DNA of 64,000 nucleotides, from assembly GCF_924101635.2 (NCBI RefSeq), contig NZ_CAKMAA020000005.1, positions 1-64,000 of the forward strand, given 5' to 3'. A program made the translations under genes and the position numbers. Shown here one piece after another: positions 9,465-19,064 of the stretch (position 1 is the first letter of the stretch; each line of letters starts with the position of its first letter). The notes beneath the pieces were generated by a model. That model made no database searches, had not been told where the DNA came from, and saw only the letters and a list, made by a program, of their open reading frames with translations. Source of the DNA: Candidatus Nitrotoga sp. HW29. Lineage in GTDB: Bacteria > Pseudomonadota > Gammaproteobacteria > Burkholderiales > Gallionellaceae.

Positions 9465-11094
9465 TATTCACCCATCCTTGAACAACTGATGCCACGATCT
9501 TGGGGTCTTGTCCTGCTATTTTTTTTGCGGCTTCTAAATTATTTTCATAGGAGTGGTTCGCTTGCTGTGCTGCATTTTGCGTTGCAACGCGTTCTTGAAC
9601 TGCAATTTCCTCGGCATTTTCAGTCTTGCTCGCTACTGGTGGTGGTACAGGCACGGTGGAAAAATTTCTGATGGCTGGACGAATGACACCGAATAACAGA
9701 TATAACCCAATGCCTGTGATTAATAGATACTTCAGTAAATCTTTCGCCAACGCGATCGTTTCTGGTTGTTTCCAGAAGGGGATTTCTGGAGCTATCGTCT
9801 CCTTTTCAACATTGAAGGCGCTGTTTAGAATGTTGAGACTGTCACCGCGGCTAACATTGAAGCCCATAGCGTCTTTCACGAGTGCGGTGATTTGTTCCTT
9901 CTCGCTGTCATTAAGCGGTTTGGAGCTTTTCTTTCCGTTTTTGTCGGTAAGGGTGCGATTGTTTACCACCACTGCAACCGATAAGCGTTTAATACTACCT
10001 ACGGGCAATTTGGTGTGGCGGATGGTACGGTCCACTTCATAATTGACGGTAGATTCTTTGAGGGAACTCGTCACACCACCACTAGCCGCGGCAGGCACAG
10101 AGCTGGATGGGGCGACGATGGGTGCGGTGGCAGGAACGGGTGGCTGATTTGATAAAGCTCCTGGTACGCCAGATGCATTTTGGTTTCCGCCACTTGTTGA
10201 CGCCGTAGTTTGCTGGCTGCGTAAAGTAGACTCTTTGGGATCTTGGTTGGGTTTGTAGCTTTCGGCGGTCTGCTCAGTTTGTGCGAAATCGACGTCTGCC
10301 GTCACTTGCGCACGTACATTGCTGGCGCCGATCAACGGTGCGATGATGGCTTCAATACGATTGATATAGGCCTGTTCAATTTGCCGTACATAATTGATTT
10401 GAGTAGCGTCCATCTGCCCGGTACTGCCTTCCTTGGCAGAGCTCAACAGAGAGCCGCTTTGGTCAACTACGGTAACATTTTTGGCCGGCATATTTGGCAC
10501 ACTGCTGGAAATCAGATGGACGATGCCGCTTATCTGGCTGCCATCTAAAGTACGGCCAGGATGCAGTGTCAATACCACGGATGCGCCGGGTTGCTGTTGT
10601 TCTTTTACAAATACCGTCGGTTTTGGTATGGCCAGGTGGACGCGTGCGCTTTGCACTGAAGCCAGTGTTTGTACCGAGCGTGCTAACTCACCTTCCAAAG
10701 CACGTTGATAATTCATCTGTTCGAGAAATTGACTGGTGCCGAATTTTTGATTTTCCATTAATTCGAAGCCGGCCACACTTCCTTTTGGCAAACCTTGTGA
10801 AGCCATGCGCAGACGCACTTCATGTACTTGATCAGCGGGTACCAGCAGCGCGCCGCCGCCCTCAGCAAATTTATAAGGTATGTTCATTTGTTGTAGCGAT
10901 TCGATGATAGCACCACCATCGCGATCGGAAAGATTGCCATACAATACGCGGTAATCAGGCGTTTTACCCCACGTCCACATTCCAAAGATTAGCGCAATTA
11001 TGGCCGCAGTAGCGACCAACAGTCCTATGCTTTGCTTGCTACTGAATCCTGAAAATGTTTGTATCAATGTAGGGGGTGAATTGAGCTCTGCCAT
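9457..11094 (-). CDS. fliF: Flagellar MS-ring protein FliF
   Basis: FliF forms the MS ring in the inner membrane, the base on which the motor and export apparatus assemble. The 545-residue product has an N-terminal membrane helix (about residues 22-42), the ring-building motifs with YRVLYGNLSDRDGGAI, a long low-complexity periplasmic part and a second membrane helix near residues 445-465, followed by the FliG-binding tail. It is the first gene of the minus-strand flagellar operon. Confidence 0.97.
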   Translation of the reverse strand: MAELNSPPTLIQTFSGFSSKQSIGLLVATAAIIALIFGMWTWGKTPDYRVLYGNLSDRDGGAIIESLQQMNIPYKFAEGGGALLVPADQVHEVRLRMASQGLPKGSVAGFELMENQKFGTSQFLEQMNYQRALEGELARSVQTLASVQSARVHLAIPKPTVFVKEQQQPGASVVLTLHPGRTLDGSQISGIVHLISSSVPNMPAKNVTVVDQSGSLLSSAKEGSTGQMDATQINYVRQIEQAYINRIEAIIAPLIGASNVRAQVTADVDFAQTEQTAESYKPNQDPKESTLRSQQTTASTSGGNQNASGVPGALSNQPPVPATAPIVAPSSSVPAAASGGVTSSLKESTVNYEVDRTIRHTKLPVGSIKRLSVAVVVNNRTLTDKNGKKSSKPLNDSEKEQITALVKDAMGFNVSRGDSLNILNSAFNVEKETIAPEIPFWKQPETIALAKDLLKYLLITGIGLYLLFGVIRPAIRNFSTVPVPPPVASKTENAEEIAVQERVATQNAAQQANHSYENNLEAAKKIAGQDPKIVASVVQGWVNNE

Positions 11095-11382
11095 TTTATT
11101 CGCCGCATGTTATGCATAATAGATTTTTGAACATTTAAAGATGAAAGACCGTAAGTTATGCCAACACGCTGAAAGTAAAGTTTTGTGCTGGCGCATGTAA
11201 TAAAAACGCTGTCGCTTGTAAATGTACCTTTAAAAATTGTTGATCCAGTAACGCATGCTATGCATTATCACCAGATATTGCAGATGTTGTACGGTGAAAA
11301 GCGAGAGAATTCTGCTGCTTTTCCGGCGCTAACAGAGTAGGGACGGGTGATAAGGTGCATGCTTCAATAGAAGAGGTGAGTC
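11095..11382. promoter_or_regulatory. Divergent control region between fliF and fliE
   Basis: This 288-base stretch separates the divergently transcribed fliF operon and fliE and must carry promoters for both. I looked for sigma-54 (GG-N10-GC) and sigma-28 elements and did not find a convincing match. A GAGGTG ribosome site precedes fliE. No ORF is supported here. Confidence 0.5.
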
Positions 11383-11703
11383 ATGAATGTCTCTGGGATG
11401 GGTAATTTATTGGCTGAAATGCGCGCAGCAATGGTTGCCGCGCAAGGTGGATCTGCACTGAAAATTGACACAGTTGCAACGACAGATTTTGCCAGTGTGC
11501 TGAAATCTTCACTGGATGGAGTGGCTCAGGCGCAGAATCAGGCTGAAACCATGCAAAAGGAATTTGTACTGGGTAATGATAAAGTTGGTTTGAGCGATGT
11601 GATGATCGATATGCAAAAAGCGAATATTTCATTTCAGGCTACTGTACAGGTTCGCAACAAGGTGATTGCTGCTTATAACGATATTATGAACATGCAAGTG
11701 TGA
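11383..11703 (+). CDS. fliE: Flagellar hook-basal body protein FliE
   Basis: FliE is the adaptor between the MS ring and the rod. The 106-residue product contains the conserved C-terminal half KVGLSDVMIDMQKANISFQA followed by VRNKVIAAYNDIMNMQV. Length is normal. It is transcribed away from fliF, whereas in many genomes fliE is the first gene of the same operon. Confidence 0.95.
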   Translation: MNVSGMGNLLAEMRAAMVAAQGGSALKIDTVATTDFASVLKSSLDGVAQAQNQAETMQKEFVLGNDKVGLSDVMIDMQKANISFQATVQVRNKVIAAYNDIMNMQV

Positions 11704-12057
11704 AACAGCATGTATATTTACCTTCTCGTCCAGATGTTTCGCTAGCCATACCTTAACCAGCTAGTATGGTGGATTCGCAAGTTATCCAAAATCAGGAATA
11801 CCTTGCGCTTGGCATCTTTTCCAACCGCTTTGGAAATGTGATAAGTTGATCTGGATTCAACGCGCTGTTCAGCAGTCAATCTTCGCCCTACTCTTTCTAT
11901 TGGTATTCAGTAGTAAAAGTATGCAAAGTTCGATCCCCCGTGCTTTGAAACATAGTTGATTTCGTTCTAATGGATAATTTTGGTTTATTAGACACGACTA
12001 TAGCTCAAAAAAAATTTGCTACACTATATACCTCATGCATAAGTATGGAGATACATA
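11704..12057. other. Intergenic region without a supported gene
   Basis: I find no plausible ORF, RNA gene or repeat in this stretch between fliE and ubiK. The last 60 bases before ubiK are AT-rich and end in a GGAGA ribosome site. Confidence 0.6.
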
Positions 12058-12297
12058 ATGTTCAATACAAAATTCCTCGATGAAATTTCCGACAAGTTAA
12101 GCAAAGCAGTCGCTAATAGCCCGGCAAAAGATGTTGAGAAAAATGCCCGCGCTTTGCTGGCGCAAGGTTTTACCAAACTGGATCTAGTGACGCGCGAAGA
12201 ATTCGATGTACAAACCCAACTGTTATCACACACAATCGAAAAATTGACGGCACTGGAAGCCCGAGTCGCCGCGCTTGAAGCACAACGTAATCCCTAA
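12058..12297 (+). CDS. ubiK: Ubiquinone biosynthesis accessory factor UbiK (YqiC/BMFP family)
   Basis: UbiK is a small helical protein that helps the soluble ubiquinone-synthesis complex. The 79-residue product has an amphipathic N-terminus ([17 protein letters not shown]), the central [11 protein letters not shown] motif of the BMFP family and a C-terminal coiled coil ([14 protein letters not shown]). Length is normal. It lies directly before comM, a common arrangement in betaproteobacteria. Confidence 0.92.
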   Translation: MFNTKFLDEISDKLSKAVANSPAKDVEKNARALLAQGFTKLDLVTREEFDVQTQLLSHTIEKLTALEARVAALEAQRNP

Positions 12298-12298
12298 A

Positions 12299-13336
12299 AT
12301 GAGCCTCGCGGTTTTATATAGCCGCGCTCTCTCCGGCATGGATGCAGCGCTGGTCACGGTCGAGGTGCATCTTGCTAACGGCCTGCCCAGCTTTACCATT
12401 GTCGGCCTGCCGGAAACCGAAGTGAAAGAAAGTAAGGATCGCGTTCGTGCGGCTTTACTCACTTGCCAGTTTGAATTTCCTAGCCGTCGTATCACGGTTA
12501 ACCTCGCGCCAGCCGACCTGCCCAAAGAAAGTGGACGTTTTGATTTACCCATCGCACTAGGCATTCTCGCCGCATCCGGACAGATACCCTCAAACCGCCT
12601 TGCTGAATATGAATTTGCCGGTGAATTGGCGCTTACCGGCGAGTTACGACCGATACGTGGCGCGCTTGCAATGACCTATCACGCAGCATCCAACGGACGG
12701 GCATTTATTCTTCCTGAGATAAATGCTGTCGAAGCGGCGCTGGTAGAAGATGCAGCGGTATATCCTGCGCAATCCTTGTTGCAGGTTGCAGCACATTTAT
12801 CTGGTCGTGCTGCACTCACCCGTCAAATCGCCAGTGCACAGCCTGCTATGCCGTACTATCCTGATATGTGCGAAGTGAAGGGGCAAGGGCACTCTAAGCG
12901 CGCGCTTGAGATTGCAGCCGCTGGGGAGCATAGCGTGCTGATGTGCGGTCCGCCCGGTACCGGAAAATCAATGCTGGCAGCGCGTTTCCCCGGTATTCTG
13001 CCGCAAATGACTGAAGCGGAGGCATTGGAAAGTGCAGCCATGCAATCGTTAGGCGGCATATTTGATGTAAGTTGCTGGAAAACCAGGCCATATCGATCAC
13101 CGCATCATACTGCATCAGCAGTAGCTATGGTCGGCGGTGGCAGCAATCCGCGCCCCGGTGAAATCTCTATCGCGATGCACGGCGTGCTGTTCCTTGATGA
13201 ATTGCCGGAATTTGAGCGCCATGTACTGGAAGTATTGCGCGAACCACTGGAGAGTGGGCGCATTACCATCTCGCGCGCGACGCGCCGCGCAGATTTTCGT
13301 GCGCAATTTCAATTGCTTGCTGCAATGAATCCTTGA
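12299..13336 (+). pseudogene. comM: ComM (YifB-type Mg-chelatase-like AAA ATPase), 5' part, cut by the element
   Basis: ComM is a hexameric helicase that extends recombination branches during natural transformation. This fragment encodes the first 345 residues: the Lon-protease-like N-terminal domain, Walker A ([14 protein letters not shown]) and the Walker B region ([12 protein letters not shown]). The start at 12299 lies one base after the ubiK stop. The reading frame stops at TGA 13334-13336, formed by the junction with the inserted element, inside the conserved NPCPCG motif. The remainder lies at 57273-57734. The truncated product lacks sensor residues and the C-terminal domain. Confidence 0.96.
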
Positions 13337-14886
13337 GGATTCGTTGCCCAACCGCCACGGTTTTCGAAGGTGGTACAAGGAGGATTATTTCCTCCTTGAT
13401 TTGATAATGACCCACCGACTGAACCCGTAGGGGAAGGCGGTGGGGTGTAATACAAGTTAATCTCTATCTCGCCATCACCAATAGTGATTCTCTCTACAAT
13501 TGCCTCAGCGATACGACGTTTCTCCTCGTAGGGAAGTGTTGGCCAGCGACTATGAATGTCTCGAGCTTCCTCAATGGCAACTTCTTGGGAGAGGTGCGAA
13601 ATTTTGAGAATATCAATCTCGGCTTGGAGTTCCGGAATTTTGTTATCCAACTGGTCACGGCGCTCGGCAAGTGGTTTGTATTTTGTGCCAAATCCAGACT
13701 TATCAATCATTCCAGATTGGTAGAGGTCGTAAAGCTTATCAATCTCATGGGCGATCTTTACGACTTCTTTTTCAAGGACTGAAAGAAGCTCAGATTTTTC
13801 CTTTACCGTCTTATTAGCTTGTTCAAGATGTGCATTAATCTCCTGATCCGAGATAAGGAAGTTCTTGATCTGCTCATGGAAAACTGCTTCGAGGTCATCG
13901 AGAGGCATCTTGTTACGACATTTTTGGCAAGTGTATTTGGGGCTGTTTGAAGGTACGTACATTTTTGTACCACAAGCACAGTAGGCGAGACCCGAGAAAA
14001 GATAGACAGCTGGTTTCGTGGAGCGCTTAAACTTGCTCCGTTGAGCATCAAGATAATGATTACATTCGCTCCAAAGTTCTTCGGTGATTATGGGTTCAAC
14101 CTCTAAGTGCACCCATTCTGATTCCGGTTTTAGTACCCACGCCCCCTTGTTGCTATCCTGGCTGCGGGTGTAATTCGCACGACGGGTACCCTTGGCAATA
14201 GTGTCTCGCAGGAGGCGATCAACAGTGGTATCAGTGAACTTGCCCCCGTTCCGTGTTCGGTATCCCTGCTCATTGAGAAGTCGAGCAACAACCTTCTTCC
14301 GTTTATGATCTCGAAAGAGCTCATACATATGCTTTCGGACAGGTGCTTCAACAGGATCAATGAGGAGTGCTTTATCTTTCCACTGGTAGCCATAAGGAGC
14401 TTGACCCCCGGTGGGTTTTCCTGCCTTTGCGCGGATAGGTACCGCTGCCGCAACGCGTTCAGATATTTCTTCACGTTCCCACTGCGCCATGGCGGCGATC
14501 ATGGTGTAGAAGAGGCGGCCAGCAGGCGTGGATGTGTCAATAGATTCTGCTAAGGAAATCAGGTCAGCTCCGTACTCTCTAAAAGTTTCGGAAAAATCCA
14601 AGAGCTCCTTGGTGTTTCGGGCGAGGCGAGCAAGCTTTGAGAAGATAAGCCCTGAGATATGGCCTTCTCGCATGTCATTAAGCATTTGCTTTGCTTCGGG
14701 TGTATCCTTGACCGTCTTTCCCGACACAGCATCGAGACGGTACACCTCGACGACATTCCAGCCCTTTGCCTCGGCATAAAGACGGGCACGGCGCTCGTGA
14801 GTCTCTGGACTTTCACCTCTTACTTGGTCCTCCGTGGAGACTCGAATCCAGATACCAACATTTTTGGTTGCGGGAGAGTTTTGCAT
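13309..14886 (-). CDS. Large serine recombinase (element integrase)
   Basis: This 525-residue protein probably integrates and excises the element. It has an N-terminal resolvase domain with the catalytic serine in WIRVSTEDQ, a Recombinase domain from about residue 160 ([11 protein letters not shown]), a zinc-ribbon (CACGTKMY then CQKC) and a coiled coil (about residues 360-430). The last seven codons (GFIAASN) and the stop lie in comM, beyond the attL core, so its C-terminus depends on the integration site. In the predicted circle the frame continues into the HTH gene at the other end. It is the outermost element gene, as expected for an integrase. Confidence 0.93.
   Translation of the reverse strand: MQNSPATKNVGIWIRVSTEDQVRGESPETHERRARLYAEAKGWNVVEVYRLDAVSGKTVKDTPEAKQMLNDMREGHISGLIFSKLARLARNTKELLDFSETFREYGADLISLAESIDTSTPAGRLFYTMIAAMAQWEREEISERVAAAVPIRAKAGKPTGGQAPYGYQWKDKALLIDPVEAPVRKHMYELFRDHKRKKVVARLLNEQGYRTRNGGKFTDTTVDRLLRDTIAKGTRRANYTRSQDSNKGAWVLKPESEWVHLEVEPIITEELWSECNHYLDAQRSKFKRSTKPAVYLFSGLAYCACGTKMYVPSNSPKYTCQKCRNKMPLDDLEAVFHEQIKNFLISDQEINAHLEQANKTVKEKSELLSVLEKEVVKIAHEIDKLYDLYQSGMIDKSGFGTKYKPLAERRDQLDNKIPELQAEIDILKISHLSQEVAIEEARDIHSRWPTLPYEEKRRIAEAIVERITIGDGEIEINLYYTPPPSPTGSVGGSLSNQGGNNPPCTTFENRGGWATNPQGFIAASN
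13334..13335 (+). other. attL core dinucleotide (TG)
   Basis: Left junction of the element. comM sequence continues to this TG; the next base belongs to the element. The same TG occurs at 57273-57274, and joining the flanks at TG recreates the Asn-Pro-Cys-Pro-Cys-Gly codons of comM. A two-base core fits serine recombinase exchange. Confidence 0.8.
13376..13398. repeat. Inverted repeat about 40 bases inside attL
   Basis: Perfect 9-base arms CAAGGAGGA and TCCTCCTTG with a 5-base spacer, within the 3' coding end of the integrase gene. It could be a recombinase-binding arm or an RNA hairpin near the end of the integrase message. Confidence 0.6.
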
Positions 14887-14929
14887 TATTGAATTCCTCG
14901 TAACTTAAATCAGGTCGAAAACTTTGGTC

Positions 14930-15658
14930 CTAAAGAATGTGAACTCCGACCGACTCAAGTTTTTCTTTTTTCTTTTCCCACTTAGGATACTTCTCGTTTA
15001 AAAAAGCAAAGAATTTTTGATCGTGGTTTTTATAGCGCATATGACAGAGCTCGTGAACAATTACATAGTCAATACAGTCTTTTGAAACGTGGATTAGTTT
15101 AGGATGCAAGACAATTTTTTCTTTGCTGACAAAACTACCCCAACGCTTTTTCATGACTCGCATGGACAGTGTCGGCATTTGTTTATAGTCAAATCGCTCC
15201 TTCATCACATCAAACCGATCAGCAAAAATCTTGTCTGTTTTTTTCTTAAACCAGTTGGTCAACAATTTTTTTGTATAGGTGCTATCAGCTATAGATTTAG
15301 TTGTCTGTACCAAAAGAACGCCACGTAGCAACGATACCTTATCTTCAGAACCTTGCTTAACAAGCAGTTGATGTTGGCGACCTAGGTAGTGAAAACTCTC
15401 ACCCGATACGTATTCTTTCTCGTATCGTTTGCGCTGGTATTTACCAAAAAAGTGGAGCTGCTTCTCTAACCAGAACCATTTCTTTTTAAGGAACTGCTCT
15501 ATACGATCTTCAGCAGTGTCATGCGGACACTTCACACAGATCCGCATATCGGGAGTTACTATTAGACTAAGCGTTTTTCTGTCTTGTGTAATAAGATCGT
15601 AGCAATAGACGAATGAGCCAAAAATGAATTCTCTTTGATTTTTAGGCGAAGATTTCAT
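14930..15658 (-). CDS. YgjP-like zinc metallopeptidase (DUF45/M48-like)
   Basis: The product carries the zinc motif HELCHMRYKNHDQKF, where two histidines and the Glu match the HExxH peptidase signature and a third His follows. This is the pattern of the YgjP/DUF45 family, often the last gene of type I restriction operons. The ATG at 15658 is chosen over an upstream TTG. It overlaps the 3' end of hsdR, so it is translationally coupled. Substrate and role are unknown; a housekeeping or regulatory part in the RM operon is inferred from context. Confidence 0.82.
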   Translation of the reverse strand: MKSSPKNQREFIFGSFVYCYDLITQDRKTLSLIVTPDMRICVKCPHDTAEDRIEQFLKKKWFWLEKQLHFFGKYQRKRYEKEYVSGESFHYLGRQHQLLVKQGSEDKVSLLRGVLLVQTTKSIADSTYTKKLLTNWFKKKTDKIFADRFDVMKERFDYKQMPTLSMRVMKKRWGSFVSKEKIVLHPKLIHVSKDCIDYVIVHELCHMRYKNHDQKFFAFLNEKYPKWEKKKEKLESVGVHIL

Positions 15659-18600
15659 AATTATTTTCAGCAAGAGTAAGAGTGCTGTTTATAATCGAAC
15701 GCATATCCGCATCAGACAAATCAATCCCTTTCTCTTTCTGCACAACGTCATATAGATAATCGTCGAGGGAATTCATCATACGACGCTTCACATCAAGATT
15801 TTTATACCAATCAACAATTGCCTTATCTTTCACAATACCGAATATATCGAGGGTAATAGCAATAAATTCATCCTCAGCAATCCCAAATTTCTTGAAGTCC
15901 TCGCGGAGGTTACGGTAAAAGACGTCTGATCCTTTTACGGCCTCAACAGCATCTGGAAGAGTGTCATCCTTTTTATTTACTACATCCTCACCGATAAGCT
16001 TGAGCTGTTTGAAGGCAGCCACGTCAGCAAGTTTTCCGTCCCGCATCTTCTTCAGGATCTCTGAAATCTTCCTTGAGAATCGCTCATAGAATTCAGGGTC
16101 AGAAGCCAGTTTTTCAGAGATAGTCTTTTGGGTCTGGGCTGCAATCGCCTCAGCTTTTGACTTGTCAGAACCGAGGGTTTCAATTGCCTCCTCAAACTGT
16201 TTACGATCTGTGATGTTTATTTGCTTTGTGAGTAATTCCACACCCTTTGCATCTACATACTTATCAAGGATATTCACGAGTGACTGCTTATATTCAGCAA
16301 GGTCAACCCGATCTGCATACTTTAAGCTCGCTGTTTTACGAAGTTCCATAAACTTTTTAAGTTCACGGGTATACATATCGAGGTGTTCAAACTCATGAAC
16401 AAAATCTTGGAGGACGAAGCACTCATTCAAATTCTTAATAAATGCATTGAGAGTTTTGTAGAAAGTCTCACGGATAGGGGCATCATCAAGGAGCTGTAAG
16501 AATGCCTCATCATCCGATGAACCCTTAATGGTTTTAAAAATATCATGCAAAAGACCATAGCTTTGCTCAAGCTCTTCTATCTTGTCAGCAACATCGATAA
16601 GAGTCCCGTGTACGTCAGCTTCGTCATAATTACCGAAGAGCTTCATCGCAGTATCGATATTCTTGGCATTCTCGGAGTAGTCGATAATGTATCCCGCCGT
16701 CTTGGGTAGTTTCTTGTTTTCATGAAGACGGTTTACACGGGCTATCGCTTGCAACAGGTTATGATCTTTCAGATCCTTTGCGAGATACAACACCGTATTT
16801 CTTGGTGCATCAAAACCAGTAAGTAATTTATCAACCACGATAATTACCTCAATACCGTCCTCGTTATACTTGAAACTATCGATAACATCCTTCTCATATT
16901 TCGCCACACTGCTGTGATTCTTTCTGATTCCATCAAGATATTTCACCACCTCGGCTTTATGGGTGTTCGCCTCATCACCGTCATCATGTTCGTCAGAAAC
17001 CACAACAGCAGTACGTATATTCCCACGCTCTTGAAAGAATTTTTGAAACAAAACTGCTGAGAACTTAGACGGAGCTACAATCTGCGCCTTAAGACCAGTA
17101 TCTTGAAAATGTTGAGTGAAATGTTTTTCAATATCATAGCCAATCTCGACGATTCTCTGGGGGTTATCCTTGATGACTTTCGTACCAATATATTTTTGCA
17201 GTTCTATTTTTTTCTTATCGTTTAGACCTTCAGTAATACGTTCGACATGGCGATCAATCTGTTCCTCATTCTGAACCAGGTCGACATACCTTCCCTCATA
17301 GATAAGGGGAAGAATAATGTTATCTGCTAAAGCGTCATCAATCGTGTATTTATCAATATAGCCGCCAAATTTCTTCCAGCTCTCCTTGTCTTTCTTCATG
17401 AGTGGCGTACCCGTGAAGCCGATGTAGCAAGCATTAGGAATGATGCGATTCATCTCAAGACTGGCAATACCACTCTGGCTTCGATGAGCCTCATCAATAA
17501 GTACAAAAATGTTTTGATCAGCATCAACAAAGTCAGCTCTTTTTTTTGCAGCCGATTCAAATTTATCAATGATGGTAGTAATCACACCCAGATTTCGCTC
17601 TTTGATGAGATCAAGAAGATGTTGCCCGCTCGTTGCCTGAATGACCTCTTTTTTAAGATTACAGTTTTTAAAGGTATCTTTAATTTGCTTATCAAGATCC
17701 TTGCGGTCAGTCACAATAATGACTCGCGGATTACTGATGTGAGGACTCTCAATCAGAGCCTTCACAAACATCACCATGGTGAGCGACTTGCCTGATCCTT
17801 GGGTATGCCATACCAGCCCGCCTTTACGTCGTGTGATACCAGATTCTAAAGTCTCGGCCTGATCAACTTGTACAAGCATCTTGTGAATCGCAAAGTACTG
17901 CTGATAGCGAGAGAGTTTCTTTACTCCGGCATCAAAAAGGATGTAGTTCTTGGTAAGATCAAGTAGTCGGGCTGGTTCAAATAATGCCAAAACGCCTCGA
18001 TCCTGCTCGGTCGGTAGTCGCTTAGTTTTCTGCTTATGGCCGTCTGTGTATCCATTAAGATCTTTCAGGACTTTCTCATACACCTCATCATCAATCTTTT
18101 TAGCAATGAGCTCTTTTGCTCGCTCATTTATTTCTTCAGCGGTCACGTTTTTCTCTTTCCAAACCGCATAAAACTTATTCGGAGTACCCGTGGTACCGTA
18201 CTGCAATTCCTTACCATTGGAACCCATAAGGAGTTGGGCATATGTAAAGAGTTTTGGACAGAATTCAGGACCCTGATTCCTGTTCATTTGATTGATCGCC
18301 TCAATGACTGCCACGCTCGACTTCTTGTTCTCAATGACCGCAAAGGGAATACCGTTAACGAAACACACAATATCAGGGCGGATATTCTGCTTGCCGCTCG
18401 CCACAAACTCCGCAGTCACATGAAATGCGTTCCTTTCCGGGTACTCAAAATCAATAAATCGGAAGTTCTTTGAAACAGACTTTCCACCCATTCGTACCTT
18501 AATAGTCTTCCCACCGGAGGTGGGCATGATGATGTTGTATATCTTTTGAGCCGTATCAATGAGTCCCTCGTACTGAATATGCTCAAGTTCGTCCACCGTG

Positions 18601-18830
18601 TCTTGCACATCTTTCTCGCTAAACTTGTAGCTCTTGCCATCAACGTCATACTCATTAATCTCCATGAGTTTCTTACTGGCAATATTCGCCAAGATGAAGT
18701 TGCTTGTGTCACTACCACGCTCAAGAAATGCTTCTTCTGCGGAGATGTACTCGTAGCCCATCGCCAAAAGCAGCTCGATTGCAGTGAGTTGTGATTGCTT
18801 GGCTTCGTCAAAGTGTACTTTTTCTAGCAT
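15642..18830 (-). CDS. hsdR: Type I restriction enzyme R subunit HsdR
   Basis: HsdR is the motor and nuclease subunit of a type I restriction enzyme. The 1062-residue product has an N-terminal PD-(D/E)XK nuclease with Asp in RPDIVCF and ENKK at about residues 155-170, a Walker A motif HTQGSGKSLTMVMF near residue 347, a DEAH box (LIDEAHRSQSG) near 448 and the helicase C region with LLTGFDAPRNTVLYL. Length is normal. It overlaps the metallopeptidase gene downstream and follows a small KTSC-like gene by six bases. Confidence 0.96.
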   Translation of the reverse strand: MLEKVHFDEAKQSQLTAIELLLAMGYEYISAEEAFLERGSDTSNFILANIASKKLMEINEYDVDGKSYKFSEKDVQDTVDELEHIQYEGLIDTAQKIYNIIMPTSGGKTIKVRMGGKSVSKNFRFIDFEYPERNAFHVTAEFVASGKQNIRPDIVCFVNGIPFAVIENKKSSVAVIEAINQMNRNQGPEFCPKLFTYAQLLMGSNGKELQYGTTGTPNKFYAVWKEKNVTAEEINERAKELIAKKIDDEVYEKVLKDLNGYTDGHKQKTKRLPTEQDRGVLALFEPARLLDLTKNYILFDAGVKKLSRYQQYFAIHKMLVQVDQAETLESGITRRKGGLVWHTQGSGKSLTMVMFVKALIESPHISNPRVIIVTDRKDLDKQIKDTFKNCNLKKEVIQATSGQHLLDLIKERNLGVITTIIDKFESAAKKRADFVDADQNIFVLIDEAHRSQSGIASLEMNRIIPNACYIGFTGTPLMKKDKESWKKFGGYIDKYTIDDALADNIILPLIYEGRYVDLVQNEEQIDRHVERITEGLNDKKKIELQKYIGTKVIKDNPQRIVEIGYDIEKHFTQHFQDTGLKAQIVAPSKFSAVLFQKFFQERGNIRTAVVVSDEHDDGDEANTHKAEVVKYLDGIRKNHSSVAKYEKDVIDSFKYNEDGIEVIIVVDKLLTGFDAPRNTVLYLAKDLKDHNLLQAIARVNRLHENKKLPKTAGYIIDYSENAKNIDTAMKLFGNYDEADVHGTLIDVADKIEELEQSYGLLHDIFKTIKGSSDDEAFLQLLDDAPIRETFYKTLNAFIKNLNECFVLQDFVHEFEHLDMYTRELKKFMELRKTASLKYADRVDLAEYKQSLVNILDKYVDAKGVELLTKQINITDRKQFEEAIETLGSDKSKAEAIAAQTQKTISEKLASDPEFYERFSRKISEILKKMRDGKLADVAAFKQLKLIGEDVVNKKDDTLPDAVEAVKGSDVFYRNLREDFKKFGIAEDEFIAITLDIFGIVKDKAIVDWYKNLDVKRRMMNSLDDYLYDVVQKEKGIDLSDADMRSIINSTLTLAENNYEIFA

Positions 18831-18836
18831 GATAGT

Positions 18837-19058
18837 TTACTTCTTAGACGAATAACGTGGCTTATGTTTATTGATATAGGCATTCAATCCATCACCCCTA
18901 TCAGCAAGATGTTTCATTTGGTCGATCATATACTGGGTGACAGTACCACTTGAATATTCATACTCAGAATCATCTTTGAAATAGACTCGAATCCAACTAT
19001 CTCCGTATTCGTAGCCTTTAATGTTTGAATCGTTGCCGCTGTCTCTGTAAAGTTTCAT
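18837..19058 (-). CDS. KTSC-domain-like small protein
   Basis: The 73-residue product resembles the KTSC fold: an aromatic beta pattern (IKGYEYGDSWIRVYF) then YEYSSGTVTQYMIDQM and a terminal helix. KTSC proteins are small and found in varied enzyme contexts; no biochemical role is established here. It sits six bases from both hsdS and hsdR, so it belongs to the operon. Confidence 0.6.
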   Translation of the reverse strand: MKLYRDSGNDSNIKGYEYGDSWIRVYFKDDSEYEYSSGTVTQYMIDQMKHLADRGDGLNAYINKHKPRYSSKK

Positions 19059-19064
19059 ATTTAA

